Positions 43,233-52,900 of a stretch of 64,000 nucleotides of DNA are shown in pieces. How positions within the stretch are numbered: the stretch's first letter is position 1; each line of letters begins with the position of its first letter. Source of the stretch: an uncultured Lachnospiraceae bacterium (GTDB lineage: Bacteria > Bacillota > Clostridia > Lachnospirales > Lachnospiraceae); NCBI GenBank assembly GCA_910586015.1, contig CAJUGJ010000005.1, positions 82,266-146,265 of the forward strand. Direction: 5' to 3'. The notes under the pieces are model-generated. The model had not been told where the DNA came from. It saw only the letters and a program-made list of their open reading frames with translations, and searched no databases. Position numbers and translations under genes: made by a program.

Positions 43233-43970
43233 ATGCAGGATGAATGGAAAGATAAATTCCAAAAACAACTAAATGAAGAGTTAGATTTGGAAAATGTCAC
43301 TCCAGAAAATGCTTTAATCCAAAAAACACTTTTACGCATCTATACTATTCAGCCAGAATCAGACTCTTCGCAGAAAGAAAAAAAGAAAAAATTTTATCTA
43401 CCTCGTTGGCTATCTCTATTAGCAGCGGCAATTATAGTGATGTGTTTACTGATTCCAATTATGATACCTAAAAATTTTAAAAAGGATTCTGGTATGAATA
43501 ATATGATGCCGCCTACACAATCAAACAATAACAGTAACGAAGAAAAATTTGAGGTAAATAGTTCTCTAAACGATACAACCGATCTAAAAAGTGAAGAAAT
43601 ACAAGAAGCAGCGGATGAAACAGGATCTGACTTAAAATTGGATGGAATATTAAACAATACACAAGATGATATAAAGCAATCTATTACGATTACCTTTTCT
43701 GATGGGAAAATAATAGAAGTTTCTCCAAAAGAAAAAAAAGGAGAAATGATACTTTCTATTTTAAAAGATGCAGAAGAAACAAAAGAGGTATTCAAAAAAG
43801 AGATAGAAACTCTTCTCTATACAATATCAATAGTAACAAAAGAGGAAGAAGAAAACTTTTTGTTCTATGAATCTGGCTGGATTGTTCAAAAAGGTGAAAA
43901 TACAAAGGAAGATATTTTTTATCAAACAGAGGAATTTGAAAAGTTAAAAAAAGTTTTAGAGGAAGGCTAA
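43233..43970 (+). CDS. Probable membrane anti-sigma factor for the adjacent ECF sigma
   Basis: The 245-residue protein has a cytoplasmic N-terminus of about 65 residues (LNEELDLENVTPENALIQKTLLRIY), one span (LSLLAAAIIVMCLLIPIMI near residues 62-80), a low-complexity Asn/Ser/Glu-rich linker, and an extracellular domain (ITITFSDGKIIEVSPKEKKGEMILSIL onward). Size and topology fit single-span anti-sigma factors. The HxxxCxxC zinc motif of ZAS-type proteins is absent. It is separated from the sigma gene by one base. The extracellular part probably senses an envelope signal; what it is cannot be read from sequence. Confidence 0.7.
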   Translation: MQDEWKDKFQKQLNEELDLENVTPENALIQKTLLRIYTIQPESDSSQKEKKKKFYLPRWLSLLAAAIIVMCLLIPIMIPKNFKKDSGMNNMMPPTQSNNNSNEEKFEVNSSLNDTTDLKSEEIQEAADETGSDLKLDGILNNTQDDIKQSITITFSDGKIIEVSPKEKKGEMILSILKDAEETKEVFKKEIETLLYTISIVTKEEEENFLFYESGWIVQKGENTKEDIFYQTEEFEKLKKVLEEG

Positions 43971-43971
43971 A

Positions 43972-44008
43972 TTTCTACACCGAATTCTATTTGAATTCGG
44001 TGTAGAAA
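43972..44008. terminator. Bidirectional hairpin between convergent genes
   Basis: A perfect 16-pair stem (43972-43987 with 43993-44008) with a 5-base loop TATTT sits between the anti-sigma gene and the convergent gene ending at 44024. T runs on both sides are short, so termination strength is uncertain. Confidence 0.65.
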
Positions 44009-44023
44009 GAATTTGACTAAATA

Positions 44024-44383
44024 TTATTCTTCTTCTTTGGTTTCTTCAGTAAAATCAACAGAAGTTTCTTTTACAGGTTCGTCGGATGGCTCATCAGTAG
44101 GTGTTTCTTTTACAGGTTCGTCAGTATTAGGCTCAGCTTCTGTAGGTTGAGCATCTACAGAAGCCTTAGATTCTTCTGAAGGTTCTGTTGTAATCTTGAT
44201 AGAAACATATTCCCTGTTTTCTGTTTCCTGTACATCGGATTCTTCCTCTTCCAAATCATTTTGAGAATCATCACAGGAATCACAGGTGTCTTTTTGAGTC
44301 AATTTTTTCATTAACAAAAAAACTCCTCCCGCAACAGCAGCAACAGAAACAGCTCCAAAGATACACTTGAATAACTTTTTCAT
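44024..44383 (-). CDS. Small single-span acidic protein, function unknown
   Basis: The 119-residue product starts with a basic segment and one span (IFGAVSVAAVAGGVFLLMKK, residues 9-28). A Cys pair (CDSC near residue 34) follows. The remaining 80 residues are highly acidic and contain two copies of a DEPVKET phrase (near residues 88 and 105) in Glu/Thr/Pro-rich sequence. This suggests an extended surface-exposed or cytoplasmic tail. The AAAGGAG ribosome binding site and a TATAAT box at 44449-44444 (minus strand) support expression. No family is recognised. Confidence 0.6.
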   Translation of the reverse strand: MKKLFKCIFGAVSVAAVAGGVFLLMKKLTQKDTCDSCDDSQNDLEEEESDVQETENREYVSIKITTEPSEESKASVDAQPTEAEPNTDEPVKETPTDEPSDEPVKETSVDFTEETKEEE

Positions 44384-44519
44384 AGCAGATACTCCTTTCT
44401 TTTCATTAAATAGCAGTATATGGAATGTTCATTAATACTATTCATTATATAGCAAAATTGAGAAAAAGGGAAGTAAAAAATAACTAATAAAAAAATTTTT
44501 TAAAAAGTAAAAAAAGTAC

Positions 44520-44548
44520 TTGCAATTTTTTTAGGTATGTATTATAAT
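44520..44548 (+). promoter_or_regulatory. Promoter of the tRNA-Gln gene
   Basis: TTGCAA (44520-44525) and TATAAT (44543-44548) are 17 bases apart. The tRNA begins 27 bases further on. Confidence 0.75.
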
Positions 44549-44575
44549 ACCACCTGTAACGAAATGATATAAGAT

Positions 44576-44647
44576 TGGGCTATCGCCAAACGGTAAGGCA
44601 CCGGATTCTGATTCCGGCATCTCCAGGTTCGAATCCTGGTAGCCCAG
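44576..44647 (+). tRNA. tRNA-Gln (anticodon CTG)
   Basis: The cloverleaf is readable by eye. The acceptor stem TGGGCTA pairs with TAGCCCA at 44640-44646, with discriminator G. The anticodon stem CCGGA/TCCGG encloses the loop TTCTGAT (anticodon CTG, reading CAG). The T-arm is CCAGG-TTCGAAT-CCTGG. CCA is not encoded. The sequence matches glutamine tRNAs. Confidence 0.92.
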
Positions 44648-44664
44648 TGAATAAACTGCCGCGA

Positions 44665-44676
44665 GTGGATTGAAAC
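44665..44676 (+). other. Single CRISPR-repeat-like fragment
   Basis: GTGGATTGAAAC, preceded by GCCGCGA, equals the conserved 3' end of many type I-C-like CRISPR repeats. Only one copy is present and there is no array or cas gene in the window, so it is a possible remnant or chance match. Confidence 0.25.
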
Positions 44677-44700
44677 AAGTAGTAGAAAAAGTTTATGGGA

Positions 44701-44742
44701 GCAGTACAGGGATTATATAAAAACTGTATTGTTCTTTTTTTT
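44701..44742 (+). terminator. Terminator after tRNA-Gln
   Basis: GCAGTACAG (44701-44709) pairs with CTGTATTGT (44724-44732) including two G-T pairs, followed by a run of eight T at 44735-44742. Confidence 0.65.
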
Positions 44743-44784
44743 CTGCCAAAATAAATGGATATTTTTAGTATTTAGGAGGCAAAT

Positions 44785-45309
44785 ATGAAAAAGCAGATCA
44801 TTATATTTACAGACAGTGGAGATACGATTGTAGATGAAGAAACACAACAGATAGATGAAAATGATATCGTAATAAGTGCCGAATTGATACCGGGTGCAAA
44901 ACAGACACTGCTTGAACTTTATAGAGAGGGCTATCGAATTGCTTTAGTTGCAGATGGAAAATGGGATTCCTTTCAAAATGTATTTCGGCAGCATGAATTA
45001 TTAGACTGTTTTGAAGCTTTGATTGTATCAGAACGTGTAGGGTGTGAAAAACCAGATGCCAAAATGTTTGATGAAGCAATGAAGCAAATGAAATTAACTC
45101 AAAAAGATAAACAAAAAATTGTGATGATAGGTAATAATTTAAAAAAAGATATTGCAGGAGCAAATCGTTTTGGAATTACTTCTGTTTGGTTAAATTGGTC
45201 AAAACGATATTATCATACTATAGAAGAACCAGATTGGAAGGCAACATATGAAATTAGTCTGCCAAAAGAATTGCCTGATTTATTGGCAAAGTTAGAAAAA
45301 CAAATTTGA
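44785..45309 (+). CDS. HAD-superfamily hydrolase
   Basis: The 174-residue protein has HAD motif I as IIIFTDSGDTIVD near residues 5-17, motif II region IALVADGK near 50, motif III EKPDAKMFDEAM near 90 with the Lys, and motif IV VMIGNNLKKDIAGANRFG near 112-130. In motif I the usual second Asp (DxD) is Gly (DSG), which lowers or alters phosphatase chemistry in some families. It lacks a signal peptide. It precedes GH105 by 30 bases, so it may be co-transcribed and may act on a sugar phosphate; this is only positional. The ATG follows AGGAGG. Confidence 0.75.
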   Translation: MKKQIIIFTDSGDTIVDEETQQIDENDIVISAELIPGAKQTLLELYREGYRIALVADGKWDSFQNVFRQHELLDCFEALIVSERVGCEKPDAKMFDEAMKQMKLTQKDKQKIVMIGNNLKKDIAGANRFGITSVWLNWSKRYYHTIEEPDWKATYEISLPKELPDLLAKLEKQI

Positions 45310-45339
45310 ATCATATAGTATAGAGAAAAGAGAAGAAAG

Positions 45340-46431
45340 ATGGAAGAAAAAAAGCGTTTATTGATCTATGAAAAATTAAATCTTCTTGCAGAAGCATTTT
45401 CAAAACTGCTTTATGAAGAGGATACTGTATTTTTAGAAGGGATGAAAGAAAAAAATCTAGCAGGCGATAGTCTAGAGAAATATCGTCATTGGGAATGGAC
45501 CCAAGGGGTAGGTTTATATGGTTTTTATCGACTATATCAAAAGGAGAAAAAAGAGGTTTATCTTGATTTGCTAAAAGAATATTATGATAATCAGTTAGAG
45601 ATTGGATTTCCAGCATTAAATGTAAATACAGTAACTCCATATCTTGCAATGTCTTTTTTAGGAGAACTATTACAAGAAGAAAAATATCTTAAACCTTGTA
45701 GAGAGAGTGCAGACTGGATTTATAAAAATTTTCCAAGAACAAAATCGGGTGGATTTCAGCATCGAACTTCTGACAGTGAAAACTCAGAAGAACTTTGGGA
45801 TGATACATTATTTATGACAGTTCTATTTTTAGCCAATATGGGAAGAATTTTAAATTGTAAAAGTTATCTGATGGAGGCACAGTATCAATTTTTATTACAT
45901 ATAAAATATCTTACTGACTGTAAAAGTGGATTATTTTATCATGGATGGACATTTAAAGAAAAACATCATTTTGCAGATGCACTTTGGGGAAGGGGTAACA
46001 GTTGGTTGACTATGGCAATTCCTGAATTTTTAGAGATCTCTGGTTGTGAGGGAGCTAGCCGAAGGATATTAATAGAAGCCCTAGAACGTCAAGTGAAGGC
46101 ATTAAGCAGATGTCAGTGTGAAAATGGTATGTGGAGAACATTGCTTTTAGATGAATCTTCCTATCAGGAAGCAAGTGCAACCTGTGGATTTGGCTATGGA
46201 ATTTTACGGGCAGTTCACTTAAATTATATCGATCCAAAGTATAAAATTTGTGCACTTAAAGCATTAGAACCTATTTTAAATTTGGTTGATGAAGCAGGAG
46301 TATTAAATCAGGTATCCTATGGAACCCCAATGGGAAGAGAGAGCACAGACTTTTATAAACAAATACCAATCCATCCAATGCCATATGGACAGGCGATGGC
46401 AATATTATATCTTTCAGAACTATTAAGTTGA
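45340..46431 (+). CDS. GH105 unsaturated glycuronyl hydrolase
   Basis: The 363-residue cytoplasmic protein is an alpha/alpha-barrel of the YteR/YesR type. Landmarks are YRHWEWTQGVGLYGFYRLY near residue 47, WDDTLFMTVLFLANMG near 150 (catalytic Asp), GLFYHGWTFKEKHHFADALWGRGNSWLTMAIPEFL near 200 (given in part), EASATCGFGYGILRAVH and SYGTPMG. These enzymes add water to the 4,5-unsaturated uronic acid left at chain ends by polysaccharide lyases. Thus a lyase product is its substrate, and the next gene may be such a lyase. No uronate transporter is next to it. Confidence 0.88.
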   Translation: MEEKKRLLIYEKLNLLAEAFSKLLYEEDTVFLEGMKEKNLAGDSLEKYRHWEWTQGVGLYGFYRLYQKEKKEVYLDLLKEYYDNQLEIGFPALNVNTVTPYLAMSFLGELLQEEKYLKPCRESADWIYKNFPRTKSGGFQHRTSDSENSEELWDDTLFMTVLFLANMGRILNCKSYLMEAQYQFLLHIKYLTDCKSGLFYHGWTFKEKHHFADALWGRGNSWLTMAIPEFLEISGCEGASRRILIEALERQVKALSRCQCENGMWRTLLLDESSYQEASATCGFGYGILRAVHLNYIDPKYKICALKALEPILNLVDEAGVLNQVSYGTPMGRESTDFYKQIPIHPMPYGQAMAILYLSELLS

Positions 46432-46448
46432 TTTATAGGGAGAGGATT

Positions 46449-48098
46449 ATGGAGACACATTATAAAAAAATTGTAGAGGATACAGATAAAAGAGTACAAA
46501 AGGCTCTAAGAATCCAAATTCAGGAGTTATCTAATCCCGATGATGGTGGTTTTCCAGATGAATATGGAGTAATACAGGCAAAATATGCAATTTATCGAGT
46601 TGTTCCAATGATTTCTGCATATTACTGTATGGAAAGTTGCTTTTATCAAAAAAAATCATTGATTTCAAGAATTTTATCAGCACTTAAATTTGTAGAGCGG
46701 TGTCAACATTCTAATGGTCTGTTTGACTATGTATTATGTAATTTTAATTCTGCACCAGATACAGCTTTTTGTATGAAAAAACTGATTCCATGTTATGAAT
46801 ATTTGGTACTACATAAAAATGGAGAACAGGAAGAACAAATTTTTTCTATAATAGAGAGAATATTAAAACAAGGAGCAAAAGGACTTTGTGCAGGTGGCTT
46901 TCATACACCGAACCATCGTTGGGCAATTACTTCAATTTTACTTTGGTGTGCAAGAGTTTTTCAACAAGAAGATTTAAAGACAGTAGCAAAGCAATATTTA
47001 CAGGAAGGAATTGACTGTAATGAAGATGGAGAATATTCAGAAAAGTCTGCGGGAAACTATAATCGAATTAATAACGATGCAATGATTCTCATTGCAAGTG
47101 AATTAAAGGATGATACTTATGAACAATATGCAGTTCGAAATCTTACTATGATGTTGACTTATCTGGAACCTGATGGAAGTATTTTTACTGCAAATTCTAC
47201 GAGATATGATAAAGATTATCTAGTCTATCCAAAAGATTATTATCTTCAATATCTCTATCTTGGAATGAAATACAAAAATGAGAAATTTTTAGCAATGGCA
47301 TCTTATATTTTTGAATTGATTGTGGAAAAGCAGATAACTGCACCAGATAATTTGATACAATTTTTAAATCATCCAGAGTATAGAACATTTATATGGGAAA
47401 ATACTCCCTTTTCTCATAATTTTTTTTGTCTGTATGAGGATTCTGCGATTGTAAGAGCTAACAGAGAAACATATGGATATACTATTATGGGGAAAAAGTC
47501 GAGTTTTCTTTATTTTACTCTCAAAAAACTACGACTGGAAGTACGATTGTGTGGAAGTTTTTATGAACATCGTTCTTTTCAGGCACAAAATATAAAGAAA
47601 GAGATAGATGGAACAATTTATCTTTCTCAAACAATGTCTGGTTGGTATTATCTCCCTTTTGATAAACCTCCTAAAACGAGTGATTGGAACAAGATAGATC
47701 TTTCAAGTCGTAAAAAATTAACTGGTTCAGAATATGATATGAAGATAGAAGCAAGTATTTCAGAAATAAAACAGGGAATCAAACTTAAAATAAAAATATC
47801 TGGAGTTGCTAAAGCACCATTTCGACTTGTTTTTGCTCTTTCTGGAGTTACAAAACTTTCTGGAAATTCTTTTTTACTTCCCGTCCAAGGAGGGGAACAA
47901 TTAGTAGTACGAGAAGGAATGGTAACTGCCGCAAATGAAGAAGAATGTATAGAGTTTGGACCGGGTTTTGGAAAGCATACACTTTTAGAGGCAAAAGAAT
48001 ATGCAGAACAGGCAGCCGCAGCACAAGCAACTGTTTATTTTACAGATTTTACAGAATGGGAACATACTATAACAATCCGAAACTGTTCTGCTGATTGA
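46449..48098 (+). CDS. Alpha/alpha-toroid plus beta-domain protein, putative polysaccharide lyase
   Basis: The 549-residue protein has a helical N-terminal half (residues 1-330) with DDGGFPDEYGVIQAKYAIYR, NFNSAPDTAFCMKKLIPCYEYL, GGFHTPNHRWAITSILLWCAR (conserved-looking Asn-His-Arg-Trp near residue 160) and SAGNYNRINNDAMI near 200. A beta-rich C-terminal half follows. This order resembles heparinase-II/III-like lyases or related toroid glycosidases, but I cannot name the family. The absence of a signal peptide suggests an intracellular enzyme. The TTG at 46428 overlaps the GH105 stop; the ATG at 46449 follows GGGAGAGG and is chosen. Its pairing with GH105 points to uronic-acid-containing oligosaccharides. 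Confidence 0.6.
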   Translation: METHYKKIVEDTDKRVQKALRIQIQELSNPDDGGFPDEYGVIQAKYAIYRVVPMISAYYCMESCFYQKKSLISRILSALKFVERCQHSNGLFDYVLCNFNSAPDTAFCMKKLIPCYEYLVLHKNGEQEEQIFSIIERILKQGAKGLCAGGFHTPNHRWAITSILLWCARVFQQEDLKTVAKQYLQEGIDCNEDGEYSEKSAGNYNRINNDAMILIASELKDDTYEQYAVRNLTMMLTYLEPDGSIFTANSTRYDKDYLVYPKDYYLQYLYLGMKYKNEKFLAMASYIFELIVEKQITAPDNLIQFLNHPEYRTFIWENTPFSHNFFCLYEDSAIVRANRETYGYTIMGKKSSFLYFTLKKLRLEVRLCGSFYEHRSFQAQNIKKEIDGTIYLSQTMSGWYYLPFDKPPKTSDWNKIDLSSRKKLTGSEYDMKIEASISEIKQGIKLKIKISGVAKAPFRLVFALSGVTKLSGNSFLLPVQGGEQLVVREGMVTAANEEECIEFGPGFGKHTLLEAKEYAEQAAAAQATVYFTDFTEWEHTITIRNCSAD

Positions 48099-48109
48099 TA
48101 AGAAATACA

Positions 48110-49918
48110 TTATGAATGGATTAAGTTCCAAAAATCTAATACAATTTTACGATTGTATTCTTCAAAAGGAATTCCTAACGGTTTGATTTTACCAGCGAGA
48201 AAGTCTTCCATTGCCAAAATCAAGCCGTTTTCATTATTTGGTACTAAATATCCCCCATAGCGTTTTAGAAAATCTCCTGAGCCGGGAATATCCGTTGCAG
48301 CAATAGGAATTCCCAATGAATCCGCCTCCAATAAAACTAATCCAAGAGGTTCTCGGTCAGAAGGAAGTACAAATAGATCACACTGTTTTAAAATTGCAAA
48401 TGGATTAGATATATTTCGAATTAATACAATATCTTCTCTACAATTAAGAGTATCACAATATTGGATAAGTTCTTCATACAATACTCCATAGCCACCAATA
48501 ATAATAAGAGCAGTATCAGGATATTTTTGATGTATTGCCATAAAGGCATGAATTAATTTTTTTTGTCCTTTTTCTGCGGAATAACGACAAATTGTAATAA
48601 ATTTCTTTTTACTTCCTGAGAGAAGTTTTTCTAACTGTTGTAATGAAATATGAATAGAAGAATTTTTATCTAAAGTAAATGGCTGTTGTGCTAAAGCACG
48701 AATTCGGGCATCGTCATGTGCATTTTCTATAATTGTCACATTCGTAAGATTAGGATCTATTTTTTTAAGAGAATCTTTGACAGCTTGACTTACAGTTGCA
48801 ACTACTTCATAATTACGACAGGCAAAAGTAAAAACATTTAGATGAAAGTTGTGCTTTTCCTTATATTCTTCTTTCATATCGTTGTGTACGAATAAAATCC
48901 GCTTTGCTTTTGCAGATTGAAATAAGAGCAAAAATTCAGGAGAATATCCTGTAAAATGGATTACCACATCTGGATCTATTTTCCCCAAAAAACGCTCATA
49001 GGCACGAGAATAGATTCGCTGTGTGAGTTTTCGTATGATTGGAAGAGAAATATGAAATCTTATATAGAAAGAATGACAAACCGTCTCTAAAAAGCTTCCA
49101 CAGTTTAATGATCCATAAATAGGTAAAAGAGGTGATTGCTCTGGTAAAAGAGAAAGTCTGGTTGGATCATCGGAAAGAGATTCCTCTCTAAAAGTAAAAT
49201 AATATTCAATTTCTTTAGAAGAAGTAAGCTGCATTAAATTAAGTAGTGAAGTAGTAATTCCATTACGTCTGAGATCGGAACAAAAAATCAAAACTTTTTT
49301 CTTGGAAGAAGTTTTTTGTTTTTCAAAATACTGCTCAGATAAATAAGAGGTTAGAATTTTTATCATAACTGTTATATCACAGATTTTATTTGGATATTGT
49401 GAATATAAACATCGATTGCCCAATAGCCCATTAAGACGAAGGTTTTGTTCAACAGATACTATTTGTTCCTTTGAATATCCAAGAATAAAATCTGCCATTA
49501 AAAAAGGAAGTCTTATAGAAGATTGGTGTGTAGTGACGTAATAGATTAAAAGTTGTCTGCTTCTTGGAGCAAAGATTTCAGGAGGCACAATATCATAAAA
49601 AATGATATCTGATCTACCTAAACAGGAATAAAATACAGAAGAATTTGGGGAGCAGACAGAATAACTATGTTTAGGATAAATTTTAGAAAGAAGAGAGAGA
49701 AAGTGTATTTTTCTATCCTTTTGACAGCATAAAACAAGGTGAAATTTTTGGTTTGTCTGTATTATACTTTGAATAAGGATTTTTAACAGAGAATCTTCTG
49801 TTTCTAAAGAAGATTCTCTGTTAAGACAAGAAAAAAGGATTCGATTTCTCTCAAGAGGTTTCTTTCTACCAGAAAGATAACAGGAATTTAGAAAAAAATG
49901 TACCATCTGTCTTGTCAT
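48110..49918 (-). CDS. Glycosyltransferase (GT4-like) with an extra N-terminal domain
   Basis: The 602-residue protein has a GT4-type C-terminal half. KKVLIFCSDLRRNGITTSLLNLM near residue 205 opens the first Rossmann domain, followed by KRILFVHNDMKEEYKEK near 335. KKFITICRYSAEKGQKKLIHAF near 440 and CDLFVLPSDREPLGLVLLEADSLGIPIAATDIPGSGDFL (given in part) near 515 contain the nucleotide-sugar-binding EPLGLVLLEA motif. Residues 1-190 do not match a family I can name; they include LLIYYVTTHQSS, faintly like CDP-glycerol-transferase-type proteins. It probably makes a surface glycan. Same-strand gene 49934 (15 bases upstream) may share the transcript. It has no membrane span. Confidence 0.7.
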   Translation of the reverse strand: MTRQMVHFFLNSCYLSGRKKPLERNRILFSCLNRESSLETEDSLLKILIQSIIQTNQKFHLVLCCQKDRKIHFLSLLSKIYPKHSYSVCSPNSSVFYSCLGRSDIIFYDIVPPEIFAPRSRQLLIYYVTTHQSSIRLPFLMADFILGYSKEQIVSVEQNLRLNGLLGNRCLYSQYPNKICDITVMIKILTSYLSEQYFEKQKTSSKKKVLIFCSDLRRNGITTSLLNLMQLTSSKEIEYYFTFREESLSDDPTRLSLLPEQSPLLPIYGSLNCGSFLETVCHSFYIRFHISLPIIRKLTQRIYSRAYERFLGKIDPDVVIHFTGYSPEFLLLFQSAKAKRILFVHNDMKEEYKEKHNFHLNVFTFACRNYEVVATVSQAVKDSLKKIDPNLTNVTIIENAHDDARIRALAQQPFTLDKNSSIHISLQQLEKLLSGSKKKFITICRYSAEKGQKKLIHAFMAIHQKYPDTALIIIGGYGVLYEELIQYCDTLNCREDIVLIRNISNPFAILKQCDLFVLPSDREPLGLVLLEADSLGIPIAATDIPGSGDFLKRYGGYLVPNNENGLILAMEDFLAGKIKPLGIPFEEYNRKIVLDFWNLIHS

Positions 49919-49933
49919 AAAAACACCTTTCTT

Positions 49934-52900
49934 TTAATTTTTATCGGAATTTTGTTCCTCATCTTCGAAGTTTTCAGTATCAGGATTTTGATCGGGATCT
50001 TGTTCCTCTATTTCTTCTACTTCTGGTATTTCCTCTACTTCTGGCATTTCTCCAACGATTACTCGAACACCTTTACTGGAACGGTTGCTTTTATCTAAAG
50101 CATAAATCCAGACACTTGTTCCTTCTTTTAAGGCTGAAGGAAAGTATCCTGTAAAAATATTATCTTTGTCTACATAAATAGTGATTGGTTTTATTTTATA
50201 GGTATCTTTATAAAAGTCGGAAGCCTTATATCTTTCCTCATCATTAGAATCCACATAAATGGTATTACCAATACGAAAGTAAACAACTGTATTCAGATCC
50301 GTAGTTCCAGAAATTATTCGATCTCCAGTTGCAATAGGATTTGGAGAAGTAACATTTGCTCCTGTCTTACGAACTAAAACCTCTACAATTTCACTAGTCA
50401 ATTCTCCATCAGATGCCCAAATTTGAATAGTATCGAAAGCACGTTGATATGGTACTTCAATCAAAAAAGCACCAGTATCATCAGAAACGGTAGTCAAAAT
50501 ACTCTCGTCTGGTAGTTTTGCTGAAACTAAAACATTAGGAGAAGTCGTACCTTTTAAAGTAGTAACTCGATTATTAAATGCTGCAACAGAAGGTGTATTA
50601 ATAAATTCTTTTTCACAATTTTTAATAGAAATAGTAGCAAGTTTCTGATTTCCTAAAGAATCTGTAACGCGAACAGTATATCTGCCATTTTCTTTTACTT
50701 GAAAACTTGCTGTTGATTTTTTTACTGATGTAGCAGACTCCCAAGCTTCGGAATCGGTTGTGTCAACAAGTTCTGGTAGATATAAAATTTCTTGAATAGA
50801 AGCTGTTGAATCATAAGTTGTATGAATTTTAATAGTAACTGGTTGAGAAGTCTTTACCATATTATCAGCAGAGAGTGTAACGTTTAAACTTTGAGTTAAA
50901 CTATTTGTTTTTTCTGATGTACCTAGATAATAAACTGGAAAATTTTCACTCGTTTTATACATAGCAGCATAGGAAATAAACCAATCGTTTTCTAAAATTA
51001 GATTTTTTACACCAGATGGCATACCAATAACAAAAGAATAATTCTCTGGAAAAAGAATTTTCCAGTTATTATCTGCTTTTACTTGAATTGGTCCACTCGC
51101 CGAAAGTTCAGCAAGATATTCTAAAAAGATATCCTTTCCATTTTTCCAAGGAAGTGTAGTAAAAACACTTTCGGAATCTTCTGGCATAAAAGAATAACGT
51201 TTTGCTAAAGAATCCATTACAATAATAATTTCTTGAGTATCTGAAATTGACTTTTTATTATATTTTAAATTTTTAATTCGATGAGCAGCATAGTTGATGA
51301 TTTTTCCTTCTGAATTATATCTCGGTTCTTGTGTGATATCAATTTCATAAGAAATTCCGTCAAAAATATAAAAATCCGTACGTTCATTTAAATAGTCCGA
51401 ACGTAAAAGAGGTGAAACATCAGGATTCTTTTTCGCATAAGAAGGCAAAATCTCTGTTAATTCTGATCCAGCAGTAGCGTAGACACTGGCATTAAATTCG
51501 AGCCACTCTTTTAATTTTTTTCCTGAAATCTTAAAAATATGAATATATCCACTATCTCTACAAATACTGGTTTCTGAGATCAGTGACGAAATTTTTCTCG
51601 AAGTAAAATTGGTACTGATCGATACATAGGATTTTCTGTCATCTACAATATTAGCAGTGCAGGCGATTACAGGAAGATTCTCATACTCTGGAAGATATTG
51701 CGACAGATATGAGTTTGCATAAGTCAATTTAGCATTATTATAAATCTGAAAGAGGTTATTATCCTGAACCATACAGTCTAAGTTTGTATAGACCATTCCT
51801 TTGGCAATCGAATATTTTTTACTACTAAGGTTTGAAGATAATTCGGGAAGGTATTTGTTAAAAGCATTCGCTAAGGAGAGTACCTCGGATATTTTTTCTG
51901 TTACAGGAGTTACTGCGGAGGATGCACTTCCCACAGTAATCTTGCCATCTTCATCAATAGCGAGATTTAAAGTAATAACACCTAATCCATAAGCGTGACT
52001 ACCAGCAGCTACAACAGGTTTTCCATAAACTAACCCATTAGCTTCATCTACGATTTTTTGATATGCAGTTGCACTATAAGTTCCATCATTTTTGGGAAAG
52101 ATTTCATGACTGTGAGAGGTGATAACTGCATCGATATAGTCTAGCTTTGCAAGTCTTGCACCGGGATGTGTATCTGTATTAGAGCCACTTAATACACCAA
52201 TACCACCATGAATTAAGGCAACTACAAGATCTACATTTTCTTTTTGTTTTAGTCGTTTTGCCTCTGCTTTAACACTTTCATAAATACTACTTCCCCTTAA
52301 AAATCCATAATAGGCACGTCTTGTAGAAAGGGATTCTCTTGTAGCCCCTACAACACCGATTCTAACAGTAACAACATTGCCGTTTGAAGTATTGACTTCT
52401 TTTGTAATAATAGCAGAAGGAGAAAATACATTTTCCATCGTTTCTTCGTAGGCTATATTACAAACAACAGTATCTTCTAAAAGACCAGAGGCTTTTAACT
52501 GTGCTGTAAGATAATCCCATGGATAGTCGAATTCATGATTTCCAAGTGTAATACAATCATATTTCATGGATTTCATCATACGTAAAATTGGTTGTACAAC
52601 ATCCGAACGTTTTTCATAAAAATAATTAGTCGAATAATCATAAAGAAAGTCACCTGCATCCAGTAATAAGGTATTAGAAGTACCAAGTGATTTCCGAGTT
52701 CGATTGACTAATGTAGCAATTTTCGTAAGACCAGACTCAGGTGCTTCTCTATCAGTTTCATAATTATAAGCAGTTGCCTGACCATGTAGATCTCCAGTCG
52801 ATAAAATTTTGAATATAGCAGTATCAACGATTTTTGGCTCTTCTGGCTCATCCGTTTCATTGGCATTTGTCCGCTGTAAACTTGCAGCAGAACAAAATAC

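Noticed and set aside
44655..44700. CRISPR array
   Set aside because: Only one repeat-like fragment and no second copy at spacer distance.
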